A stretch of DNA of 64,000 bases from Leucobacter exalbidus (GCF_017834145.1 NZ_JAFIDA010000001.1:2046001-2110000), one strand, 5' to 3'; numbered from the stretch's first letter, positions 7,570 to 17,190 are shown. Notes: generated by a model from the letters alone, not told the origin. Program-made: numbers and translations.

Positions 7570-8787
7570 CTAGCCCTTGAGGTCAAACACGGGGGCAATG
7601 CTGGCGTTCACGAGCGCCGGGCGGTCAGCGCGAAACGGTTCGATGGGGTGCTGCGAGCGGCCCTCGATGATGAGCTCGGCGAGAATCTCACCGAGCAAAC
7701 CACAAAACTTGCCGGCGTGTGCGGCCCCCGAGCCGACGATCACGTTGGGGTGGCCCGGCATGAAATCGAGGATGAAGTCGCGATCGGGCGTCATATCGTA
7801 GGGGCAGGTTTTCGCGAGTACGACGCGGCCCGCGGCCTCGGGCAACCGCTCCGCCAAAAAGTCATGCAGCAGCGCGGTCTCTTCGGGGCGCGGTGCGGCG
7901 CTGCGGGTGTCTTGGGTGACCACGCGGCGTAGGTTCTCGCGGGCAAGCTTCACCGCGATTTCGCCGTACATCGGAAAGCCGTAGTAGAAGTCATCGCCGT
8001 GCCAGCACCAGATCGGAAAGTTCTCGACCGCGAAGGGCTTGAGGTCCTTCGGCTGCACATACACAACCTGTTCTTCGGTGACGGTCGTCTGCCAGGTCTG
8101 GCCGAGCGGCTGCAGCAGTGCATCGGTCCATGACGCGGCGCACACCACCACCTTGTCTGCCGTGAACACCTCGCCGTCGGTGATCACGCGCACGGTGCGG
8201 GTGCCGGTGCCTGTGCCGGCGCCAGCCGCTGAGCCCGCAACGCTCTCAATCGCGCGGGCCGCCGTGTGCTCGCGCACCTCGACCCCGAGGTTTTGCGCCA
8301 TAGCGATGTGGGTGGCGGTGGCGCGGCGAATATCGATGAACCCCGACTCCTCCTGAAAAGTCGCCCGCACCTCGTCTTCGGCGATGTGCCACTGCGGAAA
8401 CCGCTTCGCAAGCTGCGCCTTGTTGAGCGTCTCGAAGGGCACCCCGTTCGCCGCCATCACAGCGCGGTAGCGCTCGAGTGACGCGGTGCCAGGCGTCCCC
8501 TCGATCGCGATGTCGAGACCGCCCGTTTTGATGAACACCTGCTGCCCTGAGGCCGCCTCGAGCGCGGCCCAGTTGTCATACATGGGGCGGGTGAGCCGCC
8601 CGTAAATATCGTCGTGGTAGCTGTGCCGAATGATGCGGTGGTGATCGTTTGACGAGCCGTTCGCGTGCCCGAGCTCAAACTGCTCGAGCACCAGCACATC
8701 GCGCTGCCCGCCCTTGGCGAGCCAGTAGGCCGTCGCGCTGCCGATGGCTCCCGCGCCGATCACAATGGTGGAGTAGTGGGTGGGCAT
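7570..8787 (-). CDS. Monomeric sarcosine oxidase / N-methyltryptophan oxidase family flavoenzyme
   Basis: A 405-residue FAD-dependent amine oxidase. The Rossmann motif VIGAGAIGSATAYWLA is at residues 9-24. The segment KTCPYDMTPDRDF (Cys near 328) matches the motif whose cysteine carries covalent FAD in monomeric sarcosine oxidase. The substrate is therefore probably an N-methyl or secondary amino acid, with formaldehyde or an aldehyde and H2O2 as products. Near residue 190 there is a short Gly/Ala/Thr low-complexity insert (AGTGTGTRT). The ATG has a good ribosome site (GAAGGAG). A major-facilitator gene lies 59 bases upstream on the same strand and may be co-transcribed. Confidence 0.88.
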   Translation of the reverse strand: MPTHYSTIVIGAGAIGSATAYWLAKGGQRDVLVLEQFELGHANGSSNDHHRIIRHSYHDDIYGRLTRPMYDNWAALEAASGQQVFIKTGGLDIAIEGTPGTASLERYRAVMAANGVPFETLNKAQLAKRFPQWHIAEDEVRATFQEESGFIDIRRATATHIAMAQNLGVEVREHTAARAIESVAGSAAGAGTGTGTRTVRVITDGEVFTADKVVVCAASWTDALLQPLGQTWQTTVTEEQVVYVQPKDLKPFAVENFPIWCWHGDDFYYGFPMYGEIAVKLARENLRRVVTQDTRSAAPRPEETALLHDFLAERLPEAAGRVVLAKTCPYDMTPDRDFILDFMPGHPNVIVGSGAAHAGKFCGLLGEILAELIIEGRSQHPIEPFRADRPALVNASIAPVFDLKG

Positions 8788-8846
8788 GCGGTCTCCTTCG
8801 GGTGCGATGCGTGGAATGCGTGTGGTGATCGGGGGTTTGTGTCAGC

Positions 8847-10115
8847 TCACGCAGCGGGTTGCGCCGGCGGCGCGGGCTCCTTCGCCGAGCGCGCGAGCAC
8901 AAACGCGAGCGCGGCAAACGCGACGAGTGGCCAGAACGCGCTGAGCAGCCCGAAGTACTCGCCCAAAAACCCGATGAGCATCGGGCCGAGCAGCAGCGCG
9001 GTGTACGCGATCGCGGCGACGGCCGCGACATCGCGCGTCGCCGTCGCCGGGTTATCGGCGGCGGCAGAGATGCCAACAGGGAACCCGAGCGAGGCGCCCA
9101 TGCCCCACAGCACCACACCCAGCACGCTCGCCCACGGGGCCGCGACGAGAATGACGATGGCGACACCGCAGAGCACGAGCACCGCACTGACGCGCAGCAC
9201 GGGCACGCGGCCGAAGCGATGCAGCAGCCACGAGCCTGCGAACCGAGTCGCCGTCATCGAAACAAAGAACACGGTGAGCATCAGCGTGGCGTACTGGTTC
9301 GTCGCCCCGCGGCCATCGGCGAAGGCGAGCGGCAACCAGTCGCTCGCGGTGCCCTCGGCGAGGCTCATGCTCATCACGATGACGCCGACGGCGAGCACGC
9401 GGGGGTCGCGCCAGGGACTGCGGGTCTTGACGGGCGGGGTGGGCACGGCGGGGGTTGATCCGGATCCGGCCCCAGCATCAGCGCCTGCCGCCGTGCCCGC
9501 ATCGGCGCCGGCACCCGCGTGCGTGGCCTGGCCGTGCGGCACGAAGCGCAGCGCGGTGAACACCCCGATGGTGATCAGCGCATACATGATGCCCAGGTGC
9601 ACCGGCACCGCGATGCCCCCGGCCTCAGCGAGCGCGCCGATGCCCGTGGCTGCGACGCTGCCGAGGCTGAATCCGGCGTGCAGCAGCGGCATGCGGGGCT
9701 TGCCGAGCGCCTGCTCAGCACTCGCGCCGCTGACATTCATGGCGACGTCAGAGGTGCCAAACACGAAGCCAAAGATCGCGAGGCACGCGACCGCCGGGGG
9801 CACCATGCCCATCCAAAAGAACACGGTCGCGGTGGGCATCGCGAACAGCTGCACGACCACGCCGATCGCGAGGGTGCGGCGCGGGCCCAGCCACGACACC
9901 GTGTGCCCGGCGAGCACGAGGCCGAGCACCGATCCGGTCGCGAGCACGAAGCCAAACACGCTCATCTCGAGGGTGCTGGCCCCCAGATGGTCGCGCACCG
10001 CGGGAATGCGGCTGAGCCAGCTGCCAAATCCCAACCCCATGAGGGTGAAAATGGCGAGCACGCCATACGTCCAGCGCGTGGCAAATCGGCTGTGTTCGGA
10101 GGCCTGAGAGTGCAC
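8847..10115 (-). CDS. MFS transporter (YbjJ-like)
   Basis: A 422-residue protein with about twelve hydrophobic segments. The opening GFGSWLSRIPAVRDHLGAS and FVFGTSDVAMNVSGASAEQ resemble the YbjJ branch of the major facilitator superfamily, whose substrates are poorly known. The central cytoplasmic loop (about residues 195-225) is expanded by a low-complexity Gly/Ala/Asp stretch (AGAGADAGTAAGADAGAGSG) that also holds a GATCCGGATC palindrome. The start is GTG at 10115 with ribosome site AGGAG. It precedes the flavoenzyme gene on the same strand, so it may carry that enzyme's substrate, but this is inference. Confidence 0.85.
   Translation of the reverse strand: MHSQASEHSRFATRWTYGVLAIFTLMGLGFGSWLSRIPAVRDHLGASTLEMSVFGFVLATGSVLGLVLAGHTVSWLGPRRTLAIGVVVQLFAMPTATVFFWMGMVPPAVACLAIFGFVFGTSDVAMNVSGASAEQALGKPRMPLLHAGFSLGSVAATGIGALAEAGGIAVPVHLGIMYALITIGVFTALRFVPHGQATHAGAGADAGTAAGADAGAGSGSTPAVPTPPVKTRSPWRDPRVLAVGVIVMSMSLAEGTASDWLPLAFADGRGATNQYATLMLTVFFVSMTATRFAGSWLLHRFGRVPVLRVSAVLVLCGVAIVILVAAPWASVLGVVLWGMGASLGFPVGISAAADNPATATRDVAAVAAIAYTALLLGPMLIGFLGEYFGLLSAFWPLVAFAALAFVLARSAKEPAPPAQPAA
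9457..9466. repeat. GATCCGGATC palindrome, copy 4 (inside MFS gene)
   Basis: Exact copy in the low-complexity loop of the MFS gene, read there as Gly-Ser-Gly-Ser. Confidence 0.8.
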
Positions 10116-10229
10116 GATACTCCTGCGGTCGCGCGGCCCGGGTGAGCCGACGCTTCAGCGTACCAACGGGGCGCTCACCGGCGCATCACGCGCGCATTAT
10201 GGGCGGCTCACCGGGGACCCGGATCTTCA

Positions 10230-11564
10230 TCAGGCGCCCAGCACCAGCCAACGATCGCCGCGTGCGCGCAGCCCCAGGGTGACCGCGCGCGCCAGCATAA
10301 ACACGATCGTAAAGCCCGCGGTGAGCGCAACGAGCCCGGCAGTGCCGGCGGGCGCCGCGGTCGTGAGCGCCCACAGTGCGGGGAGGTAGACGGCGAGGTT
10401 CACGAGGCTCGTCCAAGCGAGGTAGCGGGCGTCGCCCGCGCCCATCAGCACCCCGTCGAGCACGAATACGAAACCGCCGAGCGGCAGCGAAATGCCGAGT
10501 GTGAGGATCGCGGCGGGCAGCATCGCGAGCACCGCGGCGTCGTTTGTGAACACGCGCCCAATGACCGGGCTCGTCGCGGCCAGCACGACGCCGATGCCCA
10601 CCCCGCAGCCCACCGCCCAAAAGATACAGCGCTTGACCACGGCCCGCGCACGGGCCTCGTCGCGCGAGCCGTGCGCCTCACCCACGAGCGCCTGCGCGGC
10701 AATCGCGAGCGCATCGAGGGCGAAGGCCGCGGTCGAGAAAATTGTGAAGACCACCTGGTACCCGGCGGTCGCTGCGGTGCCATGGCTCGTCGCCGCGAAC
10801 AGGGTGGCGAGCAGCGCGGCCCGCAACCCGATCGTGCGAATAAACAGCCAGCCGCCGCTGCGACCGGCATGCCCCAACCCGTCACGATGGGGCAGCGGGC
10901 CAACACCCGCGCGCTTCGCATGCCGCGCAATCACCGCGAGATACACGGCCACCATGCCCCACTGGGCGATCACGGTGCCCCACGCGCTGCCGGCGACGCC
11001 CCACCCCAGTACATAGATAAAGACCCAGTTCAGCACGACATTTGCGGCAAAAGCGATCGTCGCGACGATGAGCGGGGTGCGCGTATCCATCAGGCCGCGC
11101 AGCAGCCCGCTCGCCGCAAACACCAGCAGCATCGCGGGCACGCCAAGGCATGAAATCGCCAGGTAGGTGCGGGCGTGCACCGCGGTCGCGGCATCGAGGT
11201 CGAACGCCGCGACGAGGGGATCGGTGAGCGCCCACAGCAGCCCGCCCACCACGATGCCGATGCCGAGCGCGAGCCACAGCCCGTCGATGCCCGCCTGCAC
11301 CGCCCCCGTGAGGTCGCCCGCGCCGCGTCGCCGCGCCACCAGCGGGGTCGTCGAGTACGCCAGAAACACCATCAGCCCGACCGCGGTCTGCAAAATCGCG
11401 CCGGCGACCGCAAGACCCGCAAGCGGCGAAGCACCTAGGTGGCCGATCATTGCCGAGTCGGCGATCAGAAACAGGGGCTCGGCGATCAGTGCACCCAGCG
11501 CGGGGAACGCGAGTGCGCCGATCGCGCGGTCGATGCGGCGGTGCCCGGTGGCAGAAGAGCTCAT
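10230..11564 (-). CDS. MATE-family efflux transporter (DinF-like)
   Basis: A 444-residue multidrug and toxin extrusion transporter with about twelve membrane helices in two homologous halves. Typical family stretches are FPALGALIAEPLFLIADSAM near the N-terminus, VGLMVFLAYSTTPLVARR in helix 2-3 and FALDALAIAAQALVGEAHG at the start of the second half. It belongs to the DinF branch, usually Na+ or H+ coupled; substrates are unknown. TATTCT ends seven bases before the ATG with no ribosome site, which suggests a leaderless message. It is divergent from the M13 peptidase gene. Confidence 0.9.
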   Translation of the reverse strand: MSSSATGHRRIDRAIGALAFPALGALIAEPLFLIADSAMIGHLGASPLAGLAVAGAILQTAVGLMVFLAYSTTPLVARRRGAGDLTGAVQAGIDGLWLALGIGIVVGGLLWALTDPLVAAFDLDAATAVHARTYLAISCLGVPAMLLVFAASGLLRGLMDTRTPLIVATIAFAANVVLNWVFIYVLGWGVAGSAWGTVIAQWGMVAVYLAVIARHAKRAGVGPLPHRDGLGHAGRSGGWLFIRTIGLRAALLATLFAATSHGTAATAGYQVVFTIFSTAAFALDALAIAAQALVGEAHGSRDEARARAVVKRCIFWAVGCGVGIGVVLAATSPVIGRVFTNDAAVLAMLPAAILTLGISLPLGGFVFVLDGVLMGAGDARYLAWTSLVNLAVYLPALWALTTAAPAGTAGLVALTAGFTIVFMLARAVTLGLRARGDRWLVLGA

Positions 11565-11700
11565 GACTCACAGAATAGGTGGTGGGGCAGACATTGGCGC
11601 GTGTACTCCATCCGCTGCGCTCGAACCGCTGTGCCAGAACCGCTGTGCCTGCGGCGAACTCCTCACACCTCAACCCAGGGCTGATCGATAGGCTGGGGGC

Positions 11701-13719
11701 ATGAGCAACGCAGCGCACGCTTCAGGCATCGACCTCGCAGAACTCGACCCCGAGACCCGCCCGCAAGACGATCTCTATCGTCACGTCAACGGGCGTTGGA
11801 TGGATCGTACCGAGATTCCATCAGACAAGGCCCGCTACGGCTCATTCGCCGTGCTCGCCGAAAACGCTGAGGCCGCGGTGCGCGACATCATCACCGGCAC
11901 CCCGGCACCCGCCGCGGGCGAGGGCGCACAGACCCAGGCCGATAAGGTCGCGGCCCTCTACGCCAGCTTTATGGACACCGAGCTGGCTGACACGTTGGGA
12001 GCCGCGCCCATCGCCGGCGTACTCAACCGCGTCAGCAAGATCGCCTCGATCCCCGAGCTGATCACCGTGGTCGGTGACCTCGAGCGCCAGGGCCTCGGCG
12101 GCTTCTACGGCATGTACATCGACAACGATCCGGGCGACCCCGCCCGCTACATCGTGTTCGTGATGCAGGGCGGCCTCGGCCTGCCCGACGAGTCCTACTA
12201 CCGCGAAGACCAGTTCGCCGAGATTCGCGAGCAGTACCAGGCACACATCGCGCGCATGCTCGAACTGGCCGGCGCCACCGAGCCCGACACCACCGACGCC
12301 TGCGAGACGCCCGGCGAAACCCCGTCAGAGCACGTCGCGGGCCTCGCCTACGGCCTCGAGCAGCGCATCGCCGCCACCCACTGGGACAAGGTCGCCAGCC
12401 GCGACATCCAGAAGATGTACAACCTGCGCAGCTTCGCCGAGCTCGCCGAGCTCACCCCGCAGCTCGACTGGACGGCCTACCTCGCCGCGATGGGCGCCCC
12501 CGAGAGCGCGCTTGCCGAGGTCGTCGCCGCACAGCCCGACGCCATCTCGGGCCTCGCCGCCCTGCTCGTCGAAGACGAACTTGAAGCCTGGAAGGCCTGG
12601 CTGACCTGGGCCGTTGTGCGCGGCTCGGCTTCGCTGCTGTCGCAGGAGCTCTCGCTCGCCAACTTCGAGTTCTACGGCACCGCCCTCACCGGTGCCCCTG
12701 AGCAGCGCGACCGCTGGCGCCGCGGCGTCTCATTCGTCGAGGGTTCGATGGGCGAGGCCGTCGGCCAGCTCTACGTCGAACGCCACTTTGATGAGAACGC
12801 CAAGGGCGCCATGGACGAGCTCGTCGGCCACCTCATTGAGGCCTACCGCGACTCGATCACCGGCCTCGCCTGGATGAGCCCCGAGACCCGCGAACGCGCC
12901 CTCGAGAAGCTCAACAAGTTCACCCCCAAGATCGGCTACCCCGTGAAGTGGCGCGACTACTCGGCGCTCGCCGTCGACTCGGGCGACCTGTTTGGCAACT
13001 CACGCCGCGTCTCTGAGTACGAGTTCGCCCGTGAGCTGGCCAAGATCGGCAAGCCCATCGACCGCGATGAGTGGTTCATGACCCCGCAGACGGTCAACGC
13101 GTACTACAACCCGGGCTTCAATGAGATCGTGTTCCCCGCTGCGATCCTGCAGCCCCCGTTCTTCGACGTGACGTGGGATGCCGCGACCAACTTTGGCGCG
13201 ATCGGCGCTGTTATCGGCCACGAGATCGGCCACGGCTTCGACGACCAGGGCTCGCGCTACGACGGCGACGGCAAGCTCGTTGACTGGTGGACTGAGGCCG
13301 ACCGCACCGCGTTCGAGAAGCTCACCGGTGCCCTCATCGAGCAGTACAACGCACTGTCACCCGAGGGGGCCGACGGCCAGCTGGTCAACGGCGAGCTCAC
13401 CATCGGTGAGAACATCGGCGACCTCTCGGGTCTCGAGATCGCGTGGAAGGCGTACCTGCGCTCGCTGGGCGGCGCCGAATCACCCGTGATCGACGGGCTC
13501 ACCGGTGCCGAGCGCTTCTTCCTTGCCTGGTCACAGGCCTGGCAGCAGAAGTCGCGCCCCGAAGAGACGAAGCGCCTGCTGGCGATCGACCCGCACTCGC
13601 CCAATGAGTTTCGGTGCAACCAGATCGTAAAGAACCTCGCGGCCTTCCACGAGGCCTTCGCGACGAAGCCCGGCGATGCGCTGTGGCTCGACGAGGCCGA
13701 GCGCGTCTCGATCTGGTAG
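11701..13719 (+). CDS. M13-family metallopeptidase (neprilysin/PepO-like)
   Basis: A 672-residue zinc endopeptidase of the M13 family. The zinc site HEIGHGFDDQG lies at about residues 507-517, and the third ligand motif ENIGDLSG at about 569. The N-terminal M13 domain begins with QDDLYRHVNGRWMDRTEIP. No signal peptide or membrane anchor is present, so the protein should be cytoplasmic, as in several actinobacterial PepO-like oligopeptidases. It ends in VSIW, lacking the Cys-X-X-Trp of the secreted animal enzymes. TAGGCT ends six bases before the ATG and no ribosome site is visible, so the message is probably leaderless. A long hairpin terminator follows. Confidence 0.95.
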   Translation: MSNAAHASGIDLAELDPETRPQDDLYRHVNGRWMDRTEIPSDKARYGSFAVLAENAEAAVRDIITGTPAPAAGEGAQTQADKVAALYASFMDTELADTLGAAPIAGVLNRVSKIASIPELITVVGDLERQGLGGFYGMYIDNDPGDPARYIVFVMQGGLGLPDESYYREDQFAEIREQYQAHIARMLELAGATEPDTTDACETPGETPSEHVAGLAYGLEQRIAATHWDKVASRDIQKMYNLRSFAELAELTPQLDWTAYLAAMGAPESALAEVVAAQPDAISGLAALLVEDELEAWKAWLTWAVVRGSASLLSQELSLANFEFYGTALTGAPEQRDRWRRGVSFVEGSMGEAVGQLYVERHFDENAKGAMDELVGHLIEAYRDSITGLAWMSPETRERALEKLNKFTPKIGYPVKWRDYSALAVDSGDLFGNSRRVSEYEFARELAKIGKPIDRDEWFMTPQTVNAYYNPGFNEIVFPAAILQPPFFDVTWDAATNFGAIGAVIGHEIGHGFDDQGSRYDGDGKLVDWWTEADRTAFEKLTGALIEQYNALSPEGADGQLVNGELTIGENIGDLSGLEIAWKAYLRSLGGAESPVIDGLTGAERFFLAWSQAWQQKSRPEETKRLLAIDPHSPNEFRCNQIVKNLAAFHEAFATKPGDALWLDEAERVSIW

Positions 13720-13732
13720 CGCTGGGTTCATG

Positions 13733-13785
13733 ACCGCCGCCCCTGTCAGCGCCCCATTTAACGGGGAGCTGACAGGGGCGGCGGT
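13733..13785. terminator. Long hairpin terminator after the M13 peptidase
   Basis: Perfect 18-bp stem (13733-13750 with 13768-13785), with a further CCCC/GGGG pairing inside the loop, followed by a T-rich tract. It lies between convergent genes. Confidence 0.85.
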
Positions 13786-13828
13786 GTGTTTGTGCCCCGG
13801 ATTTGGGCGGGTCCTGCGGCAGCGGCCC

Positions 13829-14566
13829 TTAAGCGCTAGGCGCCTGGCCGGTGTAGAACCCAAAGGTCGCATCGGCCGAGCGCTGCGCCTGCTCGATCGA
13901 GGCACCCGCGGCCACGTGGGCCACGGCCCAGTGATCGGCAGCGCCCCGGTAGAAGCTCTGCCCCTCAGCGGTCGTGGCCCACGCCTCGGCCTCTGCGGGG
14001 GAGAGGCTGCCCGCCACGGCGCCCAGGTGCAAGGAAAGCCCGAGCAGGCCGCCGTCCCAGCCGACCCCCGTCGCGCCCGGGCCAAACGTCTCCCACATAT
14101 CTGCGGGAACGTCTGCGGCGAGGGCCGCGTGCTCGAGCTCGAAACGGGTTTGAGCCGGGCCCTGAGAGGAAAGGCGCACCGTCAGCCAGGTGGCGCCGCC
14201 ACCCATCTCCCACGTCACGCGATACCCGGCGGTGCGGGCCGCGGGCGCTGAGGTCTCGGTCTCACTCGTGTCAGCTGATTCACCGCTCTCGCCAGAGTCG
14301 GCCACGGGTGGGTGGCACTCGAGCACCTCGCCGCCAGCGTTGCCCGCGAACTGGTAGCGCCCACCGAGCGAGAGGTCACCCGTGAGCGGCAGAAACCAGG
14401 CGGCGATGCGGTCTGCGCGGCTCACCGCAGCCCACACCTCATCGAGCGATGTCGGCAGCGACTGCGTGAGCGTTTGCACGTTGAGGGGTGCGCCGTCGAG
14501 CTCGGTGAAACGCAGGCTGCGGGTTACTGAATTGAGCTGCTGAGAAACTTCAATGGGGGTCGTCAC
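13829..14566 (-). CDS. SRPBCC/AHSA1-domain protein
   Basis: About 245 residues in the START-like SRPBCC fold. The first part (LPTSLDEVWAAVSRADRIAAWFLPLTGDLSLGGRY) is the characteristic AHSA1 start with its WF pair and glycine-rich turn. The middle carries a small Ser/Glu/Thr-rich insertion. Such proteins bind hydrophobic ligands or act as co-chaperones; no specific role can be given. The most likely start is GTG at 14566 (VTTPIEVSQQ). GGAGG lies only two bases before it, which is too close for a normal ribosome site, so the start is uncertain; the open frame further upstream has no protein-like composition. Confidence 0.8.
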   Translation of the reverse strand: MTTPIEVSQQLNSVTRSLRFTELDGAPLNVQTLTQSLPTSLDEVWAAVSRADRIAAWFLPLTGDLSLGGRYQFAGNAGGEVLECHPPVADSGESGESADTSETETSAPAARTAGYRVTWEMGGGATWLTVRLSSQGPAQTRFELEHAALAADVPADMWETFGPGATGVGWDGGLLGLSLHLGAVAGSLSPAEAEAWATTAEGQSFYRGAADHWAVAHVAAGASIEQAQRSADATFGFYTGQAPSA

Positions 14567-14742
14567 GCCTCCATGCTCGCGAGTGCTGCCGTCGGCGTCA
14601 ACACAAAAACAGTGAGAGCCCTGCGATACGCAGAAATATCTCAGGCCCCCTGCGCGTTGCTCCTCATAACAACCGCGCGTGCGGTGGGGCGAGCGATTCG
14701 GGCTTTCAGAAAACGAATGGCTCACATTGACATAATTGAAGT

Positions 14743-15513
14743 ATGAGCGCGACGAAGGACACCGACTTGAGTACTGCAATCTCCGCGCACGATGACTGGC
14801 GCACGAACCGGCACACCTCGCTGACCGGTCCCACCGGCAACCTCAGCCTGACCCTCACCCGGTGGTTCCCCACCGGCACCACCGAGGCTGAAGCTGCGGC
14901 CGAGGTGTCGGCCGCGCGCGCAGACGCCGCCGACGGTGTCACCGTGACCGAGCTGTCGCGCCGCAACATCAACACCGATGCGCCCGAGTTTGGGCTGCGC
15001 GTGTGGGACGCGAACTCTGCTGCGATTCAGGCGTTCACGGGCGTGGACGCCTTCGACTACAACCCCGACTGGGTCGTTGACGCGCAGTTCACCCCCGTGA
15101 GCTCAGACCGCACCGTGCCCTTCGAACACATTCGCGACGCCGGCGGCACCCGCAACCTCGTGGTGCCCGGCGACATCACGTTCGAGCGCGATGGCCAAAC
15201 CTTTACGCTCGCCGCGTTTGACGACGATGGCACGCTGCTGCTCGTCTTCGGTGATCCCACCAACCGGGCCACCGATGACACACAGACCTATGGTGCGGGC
15301 CGGTTCTTGTTCGTCGAGTTCGTTGAGGGTGAGACGAACCACGCTGCTGGCGGTGCGGTGCGCCTCGATTTCAACCGCGCCTTCGTGCCGCCGTGTGGCT
15401 TCTCGGTGCAGTACAACTGCCCGATGCCGCCCGCACAGAACCGGCTGCCGTGGGCCGTGCACGCCGGCGAGAAGCTGCCCCGCTTCTCAGATGGCTTCGA
15501 CATCTACGCGTAA
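14743..15513 (+). CDS. DUF1684-domain protein
   Basis: A 256-residue protein of the DUF1684 family. The signature near the C-terminus, FNRAFVPPCGFSVQYNCP followed by PPAQNRL, is fully present. The family is common in actinobacteria and bacteroidetes and its function is not established. No signal peptide is seen. CATAAT (14731-14736) ends six bases before the ATG without a ribosome site, so a leaderless message is likely. The gene is followed by a large inverted repeat and then the peptide transporter operon. Confidence 0.88.
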   Translation: MSATKDTDLSTAISAHDDWRTNRHTSLTGPTGNLSLTLTRWFPTGTTEAEAAAEVSAARADAADGVTVTELSRRNINTDAPEFGLRVWDANSAAIQAFTGVDAFDYNPDWVVDAQFTPVSSDRTVPFEHIRDAGGTRNLVVPGDITFERDGQTFTLAAFDDDGTLLLVFGDPTNRATDDTQTYGAGRFLFVEFVEGETNHAAGGAVRLDFNRAFVPPCGFSVQYNCPMPPAQNRLPWAVHAGEKLPRFSDGFDIYA

Positions 15514-15528
15514 CCGCAGCTTCAAGGT

Positions 15529-15588
15529 GTTTGATGGCCACAAATCGTGGTTTTCGGCCCCGATAACAACGATTTGTGGCCACCAAAC
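15529..15588. promoter_or_regulatory. Large inverted repeat upstream of the peptide-transporter operon
   Basis: Bases 15529-15548 and 15569-15588 are inverted copies (20 bases, one mismatch) with the core TGGCCACAAATCGT, separated by 20 bases. The arms are AT-rich for this genome. It lies 46 bases before the start of the substrate-binding protein gene and 15 after the DUF1684 stop. It may be a terminator for the upstream gene or an operator for the transporter; the sequence alone does not decide. Confidence 0.6.
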
Positions 15589-15634
15589 CCTCCCGAACCC
15601 CCTCAAACTTCTCTCCCACACAAAGGAACCCCTC

Positions 15635-17143
15635 ATGCCTTCCCTGAAGAAGCACTTCTTCACCGCAGCGGGCGTCATCGCCGTCTCGGCGATCGCGCTC
15701 ACCGGTTGCGCAGGATCGAGCGGAGGCAGCGGCGCGACCGGCGCCGACGCCACGATCAACATCGGCTCACTGTACGAGCCGGTCAACCTGAGTAACACCG
15801 CGGGCGGCGGCCAGGGTGTCACCGAGGCCCTCACCGGCAACGTGTACGAGAGCCTGTCAAAGCTGAACGACGACGGCACGATCTCGCCGATGCTCGCCAC
15901 CGATCACGAGGTGAGCGAAGACGGCCTCACCTACACGTACAAGCTGCGCGAAGACGTGTCGTTCCAGTCGGGCAAGCAGCTCACCTCTGCAGACGTGAAG
16001 GCCAGCATTGAGGCCGTGCTCGCCCCCGATTCGCAGTCGGCACGCAAGGGCAGCCTCGAGGTCATCACCGGCATCGAAACCCCCGACGACTACACGGTCG
16101 TGCTGACGCTGAGCCAGCCGTCGATCTCGCTGCACTACCTGCTGTCGTACATCTGGATCGTCAACGCCGATGCCACCGACATCGAGAAGGAAGCCGACGG
16201 CACCGGCCCCTACACGCTCGGTCAGTGGAAGCGCGGCTCGACGCTCACGCTCGAGCGCTGGGATGACTACTGGGGTGAGCCCGCCTCAAACAAGCAGGTC
16301 GTGTTCAACTACTTCACCGACGCTACCGCCGAAGACACGGCGCTGAGCAGCGGCCGCGTCGACCTCATCACGAGCGTGCAGAACCCCGATTCGCTCGCGC
16401 AGTTTGAGTCGGGCGACAAGTTCACCATCAGCGAGGGGCAGTCGACCACGAAGGAGCTGCTCGCGTTCAATGACCGCGTCGCTCCCTTCGACGACGCCAA
16501 GGTGCGCCAGGCCGTGTACTCGGCGGTTGATCGCGAGAAGCTGCTGAACGCTATCTGGGGCGACTACGGCACCCTGATCGGTTCGATGGTGCCGCCGAGC
16601 GACCCCTGGTACGAGGATCTCAACGACCTCAACCCCTACGACGTTGACCGCTCGAAGAAGCTGCTCGCTGAAGCCGGCCTTGAAGACGGCTTCTCGTTCA
16701 CGCTCGACACCCCGAGCTACGACCCGCACCCGGCGGTCGCCGAGCTGCTGCAGTCAGAGCTCAAAAAGGTGGGCATCGAGGTCAAGATCAACACGATCAG
16801 CGCCGACGAGTGGTACACCAAGGTGTTCAAGGAGCGCGACTTCGAGGCGACGCTGCAAGAGCACGTCAACGACCGCGACGTCGTTTGGTACGGCAACCCC
16901 GACTTCTACTGGGGCTACGACAACGCCGAGGTCACCGAGTGGGTCTCGCGCGCCGAGCAGGCCCCCACCGAGGCCGAGCAGACCGAGCTGTTGAAGAAGG
17001 CCAACAAGCAGATCGCCACCGATGCGGCAAGCGTGTGGCTCTACCTGTACCCGCAGATTGTGGTCGCCTCGACCGATGTTGAGGGATACCCGATCAACGG
17101 CCTGAACTCGCAGTTCTTCGCTTACGATATCGTCAAGAACTAA
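15635..17143 (+). CDS. Peptide ABC transporter substrate-binding lipoprotein
   Basis: A 502-residue family-5 extracellular solute-binding protein. The signal peptide ends in a lipobox (ALTGC, Cys 25), so it is anchored to the outer face of the membrane. The family pattern is clear: a Gly/Ser linker, then LTYTYKLREDVSFQSGKQLTSADV, GTGPYTLGQWKRGS and VRQAVYSAVDREKLLN. These proteins bind oligopeptides, dipeptides or nickel; the peptide role is the default. The ATG start has AAAGGA as ribosome site; the frame is open upstream but without a signal sequence. It is the first of five transporter genes. Confidence 0.93.
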   Translation: MPSLKKHFFTAAGVIAVSAIALTGCAGSSGGSGATGADATINIGSLYEPVNLSNTAGGGQGVTEALTGNVYESLSKLNDDGTISPMLATDHEVSEDGLTYTYKLREDVSFQSGKQLTSADVKASIEAVLAPDSQSARKGSLEVITGIETPDDYTVVLTLSQPSISLHYLLSYIWIVNADATDIEKEADGTGPYTLGQWKRGSTLTLERWDDYWGEPASNKQVVFNYFTDATAEDTALSSGRVDLITSVQNPDSLAQFESGDKFTISEGQSTTKELLAFNDRVAPFDDAKVRQAVYSAVDREKLLNAIWGDYGTLIGSMVPPSDPWYEDLNDLNPYDVDRSKKLLAEAGLEDGFSFTLDTPSYDPHPAVAELLQSELKKVGIEVKINTISADEWYTKVFKERDFEATLQEHVNDRDVVWYGNPDFYWGYDNAEVTEWVSRAEQAPTEAEQTELLKKANKQIATDAASVWLYLYPQIVVASTDVEGYPINGLNSQFFAYDIVKN

Positions 17144-17158
17144 TTGAATTCAGCCCTG

Positions 17159-17190
17159 TGCCGCGCACCCCGATAACGGGGTGCGCGGCA
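17159..17190 (+). terminator. Intra-operon hairpin (attenuator or RNA stabiliser)
   Basis: Perfect 14-bp stem (17159-17172 with 17177-17190) with an ATAA loop and no T tract. It lies between the binding-protein gene and the first permease gene, a usual place for a structure that leaves more message for the binding protein than for the permeases. Confidence 0.75.

Noticed and set aside
8665-10107. 480-residue plus-strand frame opposite the MFS gene
   Set aside because: Antisense shadow of the MFS and flavoenzyme genes; Ser/Thr/Pro-rich composition without domains.
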